NCBI RefSeq assembly: GCF_910592395.1 | Contig: NC_088316.1 | Location: 18,538,001 to 18,602,000, forward strand | Direction of reading: 5' to 3' | DNA length: 64,000 bases | Source of the DNA: Lineus longissimus | Taxonomy: Eukaryota; Nemertea; Pilidiophora; Heteronemertea; Lineidae | In this document: positions 1 through 13,000 of the stretch, in pieces | Layout of the letters: every line of letters begins with the position of its first letter | Numbering within the stretch: the first letter of the stretch is position 1 | The notes under the pieces: generated by a model | What the model was told of the DNA's origin: nothing | Database searches by the model: none | The model's input: only the letters and a program-made list of their open reading frames with translations | Program-made: the position numbers and the translations under genes

Positions 1-1008
1 ATTGGAGTACCATTACTGCAGTGTTTTATCGCCTATCTGACGGGAAATCTAGCTATCGATGGACACTGAGATGACAAATAAGGCAAGTTGCTAATGAGAT
101 AGATTTCAGCTTTAGTTAAGCTTGCAGCATGCAGGTGGCAACACTGATGTTGCTTAGTGGGGAGCAGATCTGTTCAAGATCTCTTGTGTGCAGTCGTATG
201 ACCAATACTAAGTTTATGAACAATCTTTATTACATGCGAAGGCAAAATGAGGAATGACAGCCGTTGGGATATAAACATGGTATATATTCATATCAATGGT
301 GTATACATCCTTAGATTGTGCATCCTAATGTGTGCATGTAAGCATCTTAAGTACGTTAATGTTAAACAAATGAAACATAAGTTCTTATATAGCACTTTAT
401 ACTGTTCAACTGTACTGTTTCAAAGTGCTTTACATTCCTTCCCCAAACAAACTAGAATCATATCTGTAGAAACCATTGAACTCACATACTGGGCTACACT
501 AGGCCATTTCTGGCCAGTTGAAGATACTGAGTGGTACTGGCTGAGCCTCAAACCCATGACCTTCCAATCACAAGTCAGACGCACTTCCCAAACAGGCCAA
601 TACAGACCTGTTTGATGCTTTATACATATAATACTGCTAAGTAACTCTCCATGCTCTATATAATACTGTCAAATGCTTTATAGTTCTTTGCACCAAGATA
701 CATTCACCAAAATGCCACCACAAACTGATCACTGCAGCTCTTCAATATCATGTCGCAGACAGGTTTTCAAGTCAGGAAGTAGACATTAGTATACAGTATA
801 CTTAATTATCTATATCATATATGCATCAAATGCCACTTTTCAATCCCTTTCCATCCTCCTACACAGAATATTGTCACTTTTTAAAGATAAGTATAAGATA
901 CATATTTTGGTCCTTGCGCTAACTGTTGTTTAGAGCCTAAAGGCTATTCCCTTCCATGGAATGTTCGTAACTTTTGAAATGCATAAAAATCCCCGTGACG
1001 AGGATAAG
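1..1008 (-). other. Downstream flank / probable 3' UTR of mesh-like gene
   Basis: No coding region is supported here. The stretch lies directly downstream of the stop codon of the minus-strand mesh-like gene and probably holds its 3' untranslated region. A possible minus-strand polyadenylation hexamer (AATAAA, read as TTTATT on the plus strand) lies at 226-231. The open frames in it show no family features. Confidence 0.4.
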
Positions 1009-4000
1009 TCAGACACTCGTCACTGGTGTGGACCTCACAGAGTGATTATCATAGTCGGAGCTATAATCCAGTGCGTCCTCAAAAACATCAAAACTTTCAA
1101 AACTAGCAAAACTCGTGCATCCGGATGCTGGATCCCCGTTGAGTGCACTCCACAAATTGCCACTCCGGATACTGTTGCATCGGCTCATGCTGTCATAGCA
1201 GCTGCTGAAATCGTCCAGACTGTTTGTGCTCACATCAAGAACGACCGAGCCCGGCATTGAAGTCTTTTTCTTCCGAAATGGATTTATGTCCAAGTAACCT
1301 TGGTCACTGAAACTCGGCCGGTTATATTGTCTGTTGATGCCTTTTGACAAAGGCGGCAGTGAGTTTGCATCCTGGTTATGATTTATGTTGGCTTTTATTG
1401 GTGTAGAGTGGCGGCGATCTGAAAAAGACATTTGATGTGTTAGTTAGTGTTAAGAGGAGACTCAGGCTAGGTGGATCAGATTTAGTGACACATTGATGAT
1501 GAAAGGTGTCTCTACTATCTCACCATACATCAGCTGTATCCAAGCTCGTACAAGGAATATTTTCAAACCAGACCACTCCCCTAATTGTGAATATTCGCCA
1601 CCAGGAGATCACCAGTTAGACCCCAGCTCCTGCCTATGATCCCCTTAAAATTGTTTGATTGTGGTCATACATGTCATAGCCCTTGGTTTGATAGTAATCC
1701 CAGGTCCCAATGACCACCGCAAAAAGAACAGTTTTGCATATGTTCTTGATTGCCGGTTGCAGCAATCAAAATCATTTCTTTGAAGGGGACTTAACAATCC
1801 CTCGATGGTTTACCTGATGACATCTTCCTGGCTACACCCGGCCCTCCTCCTCGCCATGCCTTCTCCTCCTTCCGATGCTTCCTTTCCATATAACTAAGAT
1901 CTATCCATGATATTTTCTTCCCATCAATCATGCAGGTTGTCCAGTTACAGTCTTCATCGTTTTTGACTAATTTTAGAAAATCCTCATCTTCACCATTTTC
2001 CACGTTTTCCGTTTCTTTTTCAAATTTTTCCCGCTGCTGTTGTAGTTCCCATTCGGCCAGCTCCTTCTTCTTGAGGTCTCGCCAAGGTCTGTTCGAAACA
2101 CAGCAGAGAAATTTAGTCATGTTTGCAGTCATCATTAAAACAAAGAAATCACACACTTTTTGTATTCAAATGATCATTGTCACATCGATTAGAACGTTGA
2201 TTAAGATGAATATGACCAATTGTGAAAAGGATCCAGAAAATCGTATCCAGTGATGACATTTGGCAACCAAACGTTAACATCAAACGTTAAATCCAGTGAA
2301 ATTGGCCATAAATCCTCATGATGATGTTATACCTCGTGTTCTATGGTATCATTCCTGCCACTGGCTGCAGTGCATCATGCAGCGCATGCAACGAACCAGT
2401 GTCTAAATCCCCAATAACATCCCCCATCAAAATGCTACCAGTACAAGCTTGTTGGTGCATCGCCTATTGAGTTGGTACACTCTGTTCAGAATACTGGCAC
2501 CGGGATCAATAGGACGGCTGTGATAAACAGCCTTTTCCTGGGGTTGCCATGGTCTATCATTCTTTTTGTTTTGTTGTCTTATTGATGGGTGGCATTAAAT
2601 TGATATGGATGTTGGATCTAGCTCAGGCTAAAGCTGGCAGCACAATAACTTCAATAAGGTCCATGTGCCTGAATTAATTCTGCTGCATTACTGAGTTTTG
2701 AAAAGTTTTAACACATCTTTATGGAAATCGACCCATGAGGCCAGCCTCCCGAGGGATATATCTGTATTAGCATGCATTCCCTTTAAGATTCAGAGAGAGT
2801 CAAGGACTATATTGATGAACCTGAAGGCAAAGATATTCCAAAAGTTGAATAGCTACCATCTATTTGGTTTGCTGCCAATGGACGACTTACCAATGGATGT
2901 GAAGTGGTTGAGTCATTTCTGCAGTGTTTTACATGATTATTTGATAAGTTAGTTTTTCAGTTATTGATTTCAGTGGTGGTGATAAATCTACTAGCTTGCA
3001 AAAAACAGCTTTATTTGGTTAGCGCAGTATCATGGCAGTGCTGTTTATGAGTGGCCTGGATGCTGGAAAAAGTTTTAGATTCTGCTATTCCTCGACTTTG
3101 AATAACAAATGATTTTGCTGTCAACTCAGATATTTTGTGTGACAGATCAAAGTGATGCCGGCCTTGTTCGAAGACTGCATCATCCAAACTCAAAAAGAAC
3201 TTCTGAACATTTTGAGTTTCGTCTCTTCTCACCTCTCACAGGCCCTCATATCACTCTAAACTACAAAATCCCATCTCCGTTGAGTATTGTCCTAGAAGAC
3301 TGCCTCTCATCCTGAACATCAATTATAAACCCATCAAGTGTTTACGCTCCAATTATCCAAATGGGATGTAATAAAACTCTCATTATGGTATCAATACTTG
3401 AACCATCAGCTTTAGTGTGCTGTGGTGTCTGTTAGGCTTCAGCCGCCAAGATGGATGGAACGTGTAGAATTCTGAATTTCCAATCTTTTAACCCTCTGAA
3501 GTTTGGGTTTTCATACATTCAGACATTTAAGATGTGAATTATGACTCTTGAATAATTTCTAAAGACGAATTGAAATTTCATTCTACATGCATGTTGAAGA
3601 GAGGGTTATTGGATCCGATTGATTTTAGCTCAGCCAGCTTAAGACTAAGTTCTCATTCCTCATCTGTTTGAGTGTTTACTCAAAGACATACAAGTTGGAA
3701 AATCAATTTGTACTCTTTTTCAAATTCAGCAGTTTTCATTCAATGATTCTTCTGACTTATGTTTACGCTAGCATTAAACGCTTAGCCGAGGTGCAAGAAA
3801 TATCACTATTATAGGTGTCTCACTTTATAGACTGATATCACTCAGGATGTTCGATTCTCCAAAGGGATGGTAACCAACGTCTTGCTCGAAAGTCGCCCCA
3901 GTATTTTTAAAACAGCCCATGACAAATTGACTCAAAATCGATGTGTTAAAGAGGTTTTGTACAAGCTGTTTGTCTATTGATCTGTCATATTGGCAGCCAA

Positions 4001-7000
4001 TATCTGTTACTGTATAATATCATGAGCATATGCCGCAGCAGGGTATTTTTGTCACTGAGAGAAGCCCGAAACCTTGACTACTGCGACTCCATCTGTGTCC
4101 TTTTGATTGAACCTGAACACCATCTACACTGACATTGACTTTTAGTTGGTCCATCGGTATTGGTTAGATTTGAGACCTAGATGAGATAAGAAGCCCCACA
4201 CTTGAATAATTTAAACACCTCTGGGTGAGCCTTGCTGATTTTAGAGAATGTCTGGAACCTGCAACTTTCAGCTGAGGTATAGCCTGGATGGATGACATAA
4301 AAGATTGGACAGGACGTAGAACAGAGGACCTGATCCGCCTTGCAGAGGACCGATCCCTATGGTGCCAAGTAGTCATGCATGCAGCGTCGCCCCAATGGCC
4401 TAACAGCTGCGGGACATGATGATGATGATGATGATGATAGCCTTTTTGATGATCAAGACGTCTGAACTTACCTCGGTGGTTTGCAGCAAGACCATTTAGG
4501 ATATGTGCAGTAGATGAAGAGTCCAATGAGAAAGAGGAGGAGGATGCCACCGCCTCCACCACCAGTGCCAGCTTTCACGGCAAGGTGTTCATCATCTACA
4601 AACCAGGACAACAGTAACAGGTTTTTTGTGAATGGTCAATCAATTACAATTCATTCAAGTCATTTTGTAGGACATCTCTAGCAATGGTATAAATTTCCCT
4701 TAATTCTCACAGCACTGACCGATACTTAGTGCATTACACATGTGACCAACATTTTGGACCATCACCATATGTCGTCCAACATGCAATATACATTTGAGTG
4801 TTCAAAGTAGGCCTACTTTTATACCTACAATAAGTGGAATTGGCTGTTCCATTGAGCGTCTTGGACATCGGCTGGGTCCTTGTTTTCATGAACATACTTC
4901 ATCCTTACATCCTCAGTGTCTGTGAGGGGACGAATCCATCAAAATGTAGGTACAGTCCATCAAGAATAGTTTGAACTTTTACTTCTTGTGTTAGGATATC
5001 TTTATCATAGTGGCATGTATTGTGAGGTTGACCCAGATACTCAATGATATTTCACTTGTCTGAAGAACCAGGCTATCCAGGTATAGATTTTTTAACTGCA
5101 TTAGACTAGGTTATGCCTATTGACACACCGGTTAGTGTCAGTGTTAGTGTTAGACTTGACACTAAAATTATGTGTGCAGCCCTGAGTTATAGAATAATGT
5201 GACAAATTTATTATTTGCTAATGATGCATCATTTGCCTAGATTGCATTAATGATGAATAATGATGGCAGCTTTGATTTGAAATGTGAAAAGGCGAAAATG
5301 GGAAGATGCCTCTTAACCTATGCTATATCATTCCATTAGCATAATCATGACATAAGACTGAATGTGATATAGTTCTTGGAACTTTATTATGTCAATGTAC
5401 AAACTTTATCATGTCAATATACAAATATATCGTTACTAAAATTATAATAAAAATAACCAAGTGATTTCTAGAACATTGTCGTCAAATTACACAGAAGTTG
5501 TGATGTTTCAGCATAAAGACATATTCACAAGGGATACAGATATAAAGCTCTTATTGGTGTACATTTTTCCAGTAAAGCAAATTTAACAACCCTTCACAGC
5601 TTTTTGGAGCTGAAAACCTGAGAAGATTTCTTGTATGAAATACGTCATTTAGCTAAAATTACTGTATTTCCTTCACAACTTTTGATAGATGTACAAATAT
5701 TTACTTTAGCACCATGATATACTTCTCCAGTTTTGTTCTAACATTATATTTTAAGTTATTGCGTCATCGAGTCTATCTTCTGTGTATGGCGGCAGTACAT
5801 GCAGCGACAGCCATGGACAGGAGAAACAAATTCTGTTCGGGAACTAGCTTGGCACCTGTGCTGCTCATTGCTGAAAAAAACAAACATTTTATCAATGCTG
5901 AATGTTTCAGAACAGTTTTGTTGTAATATCTTTATATGGATACTAGTCTCATTAACTGCTTCTGTGAGAGGGGGTAGTCATTGTTGCAGAAGGATATATC
6001 ATCGAACGTTTGCTTCTGTGTCTTGCCAACAATGCCTATCCCTAGAGCTGTTTGTCTGGTAAAGTCACAGTGCTGACCATATATCTTGGCAGTTCATTAT
6101 TATTTTAATCAAAAAGCAAATTTGAGCGATACCCAAATATCTGTCTTATTTGCAGTTGCACCACAAAGGTTAAATCTTCTGTTCATACTTACATATGCAT
6201 CGGGCTGTTTTCTGTGGAATCCACTGTAGGACATCTCTCACTTTTACACATTCGTAATCCCGCTCACCCTCAAAGCGATGCCCATCTCGACATCCCGTGA
6301 TTTTAACTTTGTTCCCAATACTATAGTTATAGTTGTCCTTCAAGCCATTCTTGACTTTAAGTAGTCCGCAGGTTTGAACTGGAACAATGGGGGAAATGTG
6401 AATATTCAAAAAGTAGACGCATAGTAAAATTGTGAAGTAAAAACTGGATAACACTGCTGTCATATCTCTGCAAATATCAGCAACTGACCAATTAGCTCAG
6501 CTCCTATCAGTGTGAAAAAGATGGACGTCAGGAATCAAATTCTCCATCTTCTTTATTGTGATATCATTTTGGCTGTTACAATATATACATGAACTTACTT
6601 TGTGTGGTAAATTTCCTCAAACTCATAAACCAGTCTGAAGCCTGCTTCGTATTGGCTGCAATGTTTCTACTGCGGGTTTGCTTGTAGTCATAGATACATG
6701 ACGTGTTGTTCAGACACAAGGCATCAATGTCTTCAGCCGTTACCCCCAGGGGGAGTGGTGGCTCTCCTGTTTCAGGTAGGAAGGAATCATCTTGGTAAGA
6801 TTCAAATGTTTTTCCTGGGCTTATGGCAAACAAAGATTGGTCTTTGTTGACTTTCCCTAGAAAAAAGAGAATATCAAGGAATGCAAAATTTTCACAATTT
6901 TGGTGGACTTAACAAATTAATTGGAAGTTATGATCTTGAATACTAAAGACTTACATGACAATCCATTCAGCTGATAGGGAGCAGCATTAGTTTCATTCAA

Positions 7001-10000
7001 ATCGTCAAAGCTTCCTTCTATAGCAAGGATGTAGTCAATGTCATCATCCCAGGTTCCGAGGAGCCCATCTACCTTTCCCTATATGGTAAAATAAAAACAA
7101 TCTTAGGCTGCCGTTTTAGCCTTTCAGTACTGACCACCTTCTAACTCTTTGGACTGAGAGTAACACAATCTGAGATGTACTGGTGACTTGGCCTTTGCGA
7201 CAGACGTAAGAGCATTGGTTTTAAATGTCAAACCTGATACTTTTTGCTTGATTCAATCTAGGAGAGAAGTTAGTTCTTGTATTCAGTGGGTTACTGTTAC
7301 CTTATAGCTTGGAGGGAGTGAAACCACTGCATGGAGCAGACTATCATGTGCGGCCACCTGGACACCAACTCCAGATTCAAACATGACCGTAATGTTTCCA
7401 TGTGTGATATTGATGTACTCATTCCCAGTAAAGATTGTGACATCTGAAATGGTTCGATAAGAAAAATTTGTAATGGACGTGTTATTTGAACACATTTTGT
7501 CCGAAAAACATCATGCCTAGTCCTCAAGGTCAGAAATGGGATGCCGCAAATGATTTCTGTCGTAGCGAAAACTTACTCTGAAAATCTTTAAATTGAAAAT
7601 CAAAATACTGCTTTGCTCCATCAACGATGATATCCAGCTTCCTTATGTAGTTCCTGCCTTCTGCTCTCAGTCTCACCTCCACTACAGATGATGAACCATC
7701 CCTCAAAGCAATGGCTGTTGCCTTGGTTACATTTACTCGTTTCCCTGCAGTAAGAAATGCTCGCTATAGAAACAGTAAATTTTTGTATTTACTTTACAAA
7801 TTTTGATTTTCAAAAGAAGTGGATTTACTGATTAGAGTACTAACCTTCAACAATGGCCCGTTCTAGTCGGACCTGAATCTGAAGGTCATTGTAATTCCCT
7901 CCACTTGTCTTCACCAACCAGTAGTGCCCTATTCCATTGATTGAATACTGACTGCCATCAAATCTCATCAGATGGGGGTCACCATACATCATTCCTGAAA
8001 AGCGTGGTCAAATTTCAAACCAACTACCACCAGCATTGGCTTTTATTGGCTGCTATATAATGTCTATCCCTTCCACTTTTACCCATATGACAATGTAAAT
8101 CGACACCCTCTCAAAACAGACCCTGCCGATTATTTGACTCAAGATTTTCTAAAACGACCACTAAACAGGCTGAATTTCATTTCCCCAGCCCCCTTTTATC
8201 TTGGACTGTCAATTACCTTGTCTTGGGGGTACATATCCTTTACAGTCTCTAGTAGGTCGCTGATCCATATACAAGCTGCAAGACCCCTTGCTCCACAGGC
8301 AACAGTGGATGAATGGAATGACATCAAGAACCCAGTGAGATATGATAGGGATGAATGGATGACGACCATAGGGCTTGGCACCCAAGCCAAATGCTCTGTC
8401 GGGTGTGCTGCCATAATTGCTGTCAGCTGCGTACATCAGAAGACCATCTTTTCCATAACAACATTGGTTACCAGCACCGTCTCTTCTGTCAGTGTAATAA
8501 GAAAAATAACCAGACATTGGTGCTCTGGAGCAAGCCATGCCATATCGTGCTGAGGTGGTGGTTGTGCACATGCATGCAGTTTTAATAGTTTGACTATGTT
8601 TGGCCACCAAAAGGTTCAAGTTGATAGCTGGAGCTTGTGAGTAGGTTTTATTGACAGGTTTAGAAGTATTGCTATAGATATAAATGCCAATACCTCTTTG
8701 GAATTTTGGAAAGCATGATTGGTACTTACTTAGGAAACACTGAATTAACACAGTGCACTGCTCCAACGTGAAATCGACAGGGTGTTCCTAGGTACATGTT
8801 GCAACCACGTCCAACTCTCCATCTCCCAAAATCGGCCTCCACTTGTTTCACATTACAAGGGCAACTGTCTAGTTCGTCTAACCATTCCATTGATGTCCTA
8901 TCCTTGTCGTGCCATGTCTTGCATTTTTCTAAGGCTGCACCCACATTCCAACTCAGGGGAATCACATTTGACCAGAGCTTTCTGATTAAACAATGGGAAA
9001 GTCTTGTAAGGAAATTTCAATCAATTTGACGAGTTTGAGGCCAGTAGGCAGTTGATGGTAGATTCTATTACCATTTTGAGGCATGCAGGCGGATGGTGGG
9101 AATCTGTTGAGAAGTGAATTACTGAATATCATTGCCACTCTTGATAGTTTGTTCGGTCATTACTTCCTTTGCAATTTACAAGAGACTAAGCTTATTTTCT
9201 TTCTCGTTTTCTCAGTTCAATATCTTCGAATATCTCTTCAGACATCTTGCAGAATGAAATTTCACTTACGGCTTAGATAATTCACTGATGCCACTAGTGC
9301 TCACTTGGAATATCCCCAACTCATAAAGATCACAGTCATATGTGTGACATCGATGTTTCGAAAGCTTGAATGTGTACTGGCCCGTGTTGTTAATCCTCGT
9401 TGCTATAACTTGTAGCTCATGCAGCGGTGTCTGAAGCAAATGATCTTGGCAATCAATGTGTAATATGATCAAGCATGCTGTTGAATGACTGGCATCACTG
9501 ATGACGAGGTACCATCATCAATGGGAATGTTACTTTTATTCATATTTGATGACCCTCTGTTTCGTCCACTTGTTGTTATCTCACCTAGTTTAGTTTCAGT
9601 TTTTAGCACTTCTATTACAGCTTTTACCCTTAGTTTTTGTGATATCCACTTTGCCCAATAGTTAGTAAACTTTTTAGATGATTTCTCATTGTATACTTAC
9701 AGCTGATGCCTGCGAATATCCAAACAACTTCACGTCAACCACGTTCTTCGAGTCCACGGTGGCTTCCCACGTCGGCCATGTGAGGGTTATCTGGCCCCAG
9801 TCCAAAGCCATCATGTCAAAACCTCGGCCAATGGTTATGGCTGATTGCGGTTGACCGATTGGGACTGAAATATTTCATGATGAACTTTCAATCAAACGTC
9901 TTGAGTGGAATGACTGACAAGGAAACAGGAAAGAAGGATGACCTGCCTCAATGGTGCTCGTTGATATCCAGTAGCCTACTACACACATTTATGTAATTTC

Positions 10001-13000
10001 CCATTCTCAATCCGATGTGTGCTTTGTAAATGGATGTTACAATAATACGTCACATTCTTGATATCTAGCATTTGATCAGAAGGATTAAAAGGAAATATCA
10101 TGAGGAAATGATGTGTTGCTTTATTTTTGTTTGTCACAAGAACGTAATCTTAAACCCTGGATTCCATGCCCTTTTCTGATCCTGCTTACCCAGAGTATAA
10201 GACATGGTGTATTGAAATTCCTTCCCACCATCTGTAGATAGCGCCAACGAAACGACACCAATCTTCATGAACATTGGCTGCACGCATCTGACCTTGACTT
10301 TGCTAACATATTCCCCCTTGACAACTCGGTCATCAAATTTACACAGGACTGTCGCGCTTGGCTTGAAACAGGGTCCAGACAACTCGACCAGTTGTCCTCC
10401 AAGCATGGATCCATGTTCTGGGAATGCAACCAATCCGGTCTTTTCTGACTTTTCAAGACAACCACCTGGAACAACTTCATCACTGGAAACCTTGTAGTAA
10501 AAGGAGCCACTTTCTTCAGATGAGGTCACCATGTTGACTAAGTCTAAGATGTCCTTGGTGCCAGACTTCGGAAGAGGATACCAGCCCAAGCCATCACCAG
10601 TGTTGAATCCAGCCTGAAATCAAGAAAATCTTGATAGGTTCTTTTCCCGGTTACAGGAAAATTCGTCCCCGGATAATTCGTCCCCGGAAAATTCGTCCCC
10701 GCAAATTCGTCCCCGGATAATTCGTCCCCAAGGAAAATTCGTCCCCGGATAATTCGTCCCCTAGGAAAATTCGTCCCCGGATAATTCGTCCCCGAGGATA
10801 ATTCGTCCCCAAGGAAAATTCGTCCCCGGATAATTCGTCCCCGAGGATAATTCGTCCCCTAGGAAAATTTGTCCCCGAGAATAATTCGTCCCCAGAAAAT
10901 TTTACAAAGTTGAAAGTTTCTGACTTTACTTTCTAAGACCCTTAAGTCTTGTCGAATGGACTGTGGTAACTACTACTTTCGATTTTTCTCATTCAGTGTA
11001 TCTCTCTTTACTACCATACTAGCTAGTTACCTACCCCACTATTTTTATAGTAGGTAAAGGTAGGCAGGCAAAATATTTTATTGAAGAATTTAGAGCTTTT
11101 CTTTCATTCTGACCAGTAAAAATACTTATTTGAAGAAAAAAAAATTATTTCGCCTGCCTACCAACTGAAAAAAGTGGAGTAGGTAACTAGCTAGTAAGGT
11201 AGTAAATAGAGATATAACACTGAATGAGAAAAGTCGAAAGGAGTAGGTAGTAGTTATTACTAGAAAGTAATGTCAGAAACTTTCAACTTTTGTTAAATTT
11301 TCCGGGGACGAATTACCCTCGGGGACGAATTTTCCTCCGGGACGAATTTTCCAGGGACGAATTATCCGCGGGGACGAATTATCTGGGGACGAATTTTCCA
11401 GGGACGAATTTTCCTCGGGGACGAATTTTCCAGGGACGAATTTTCCTAGGGGACGAATTTTCCTGGGACGAGTTTTCCGGGGACGAATTATCCGGGGACG
11501 AATTTTCCTAGAGCCTCTTTTCCCCTATATACATGTACTTCGGAGATCCTTTGTCCCCGACATTTCATCCTGCAACTTCTACACGGGTTGGAGAAATCGA
11601 CTATTGTGAGCTACATCAGGTTAGTACAGAGCCTACGAAATCACTTGATCTGAAAGTCATACCAAAAGAAGCTATAACTTACTTGTGGGAAAAAATGTGC
11701 ATTGAGTCCAGTGGCTGTGTCTCCACCATACGATGGTCCACCAAGCCAGGTTAGCTGGGCGTACTTGAAGATTACATAGCTTTCCTTGGAGTCGGACAGC
11801 AGAATGGCTTGGAACGTATTTCGCTTGAAGAAAAGAGATCTCGAATGAACTGTGTTGAGTATCCTCAGCACTGGTCTGTCAGACCACCAATGAATTCTAC
11901 TTGTACCAAGTACACTTGATATATTGATTCTTGAATGAATTCTTTCGTTTAGTATCTCGAAAAGGAAAGCAATTGGAAGATCTACGGGAAATTCGCTACC
12001 CCTATGGGGTACAAAATCATGGGCAATTTTTCCTCGAGAAGGTAGATGGATAAGCCCATCCCTCTACAAGAGACGATCTACAGCAGATCGGAGCCTATTT
12101 CAATGGGCTATCGAGAAGGCACTGAGGAACATGTGTTCGGGAACTTACCGGAGGACAGCCTGCTTGTGACGGACAGAAATGACCACTGAAGGTCAAATTA
12201 AACCATGTCACCACGAGTCCCTGCGTAGCAACGAAGTTTCGTGCTGTAACCATATTCTCTTTTACTTCCCGCGTTATATTCCGAAGGAGATTTTGTTGCT
12301 AAAAAGAAGTCGTTTTTAAAGATTTTTTTCCACAAAGCACAGATGTTGAAAAATTGGGTCCAGAAAGCATTTAAAGGCCATGTTAATGGAAGGCATTATC
12401 CTACGTCAGGCCTTTGAATCGTAGATCAAACGGGTGAGCTAATAACTTACTGTTAATACGAGGATGAATGGAGCGATAGTCTGATGCGCCCTACCTTGGG
12501 TTTCATAGTCTTCAATACTCTATAAAATACACTGCCTGGCTCTGTGGCATCCGTGGACGTCAAATGGTTCTCAGCATAGAAAGGAGCCAAGAAACAAGGA
12601 TCTGACTCCACCGGCCATTTCGGATTCGGGTTGGTCCAACTTTTGGTTGACTTAAAGGCATGGCCCGTCTTCGTAAAAGCTATGTAACCATTGTTAGCAA
12701 TCTGAAATGAATTTGATAAAATAGCTGAAATCTGTTTGGAGGACGCTTCTCCACTTGCCAAAAACGAACGGTGGCCGGCAGAACTTTGGTAACATTAACA
12801 TTGCTGTCCGTACATGTGTAGAGGGGATGATGTCCAGACCCGTGGAGGATTAACCAATCCACTATAATATTGCCCTTGCTGGGATATAAGGATGGGTTCA
12901 TGGTGTCATCTTGCAAACGCCGTCTAAGCCAGAGATTGTCCCCGGTACAAGGAACTCCTTTCATGTAGACTGTCACAGACGGTCTACATGAAAAATAATG

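Noticed and set aside
1930-2253. Plus-strand frame opposite the mesh-like cytoplasmic exon
   Set aside because: Serine/phenylalanine-rich shadow of the lysine/glutamate-rich exon 18 on the other strand.
11290-11511. Plus-strand repetitive frame rich in GRIFPGDEF-like units
   Set aside because: It is the translation of the 15-bp array in the foldback element arm, not a gene.
12680-12976. Minus-strand open frame of 98 codons before the third mesh-like exon
   Set aside because: Its C-terminal end overlaps the polypyrimidine tract and acceptor of the real NIDO exon (12,701-12,495), and its translation does not continue the NIDO fold. It is intronic.
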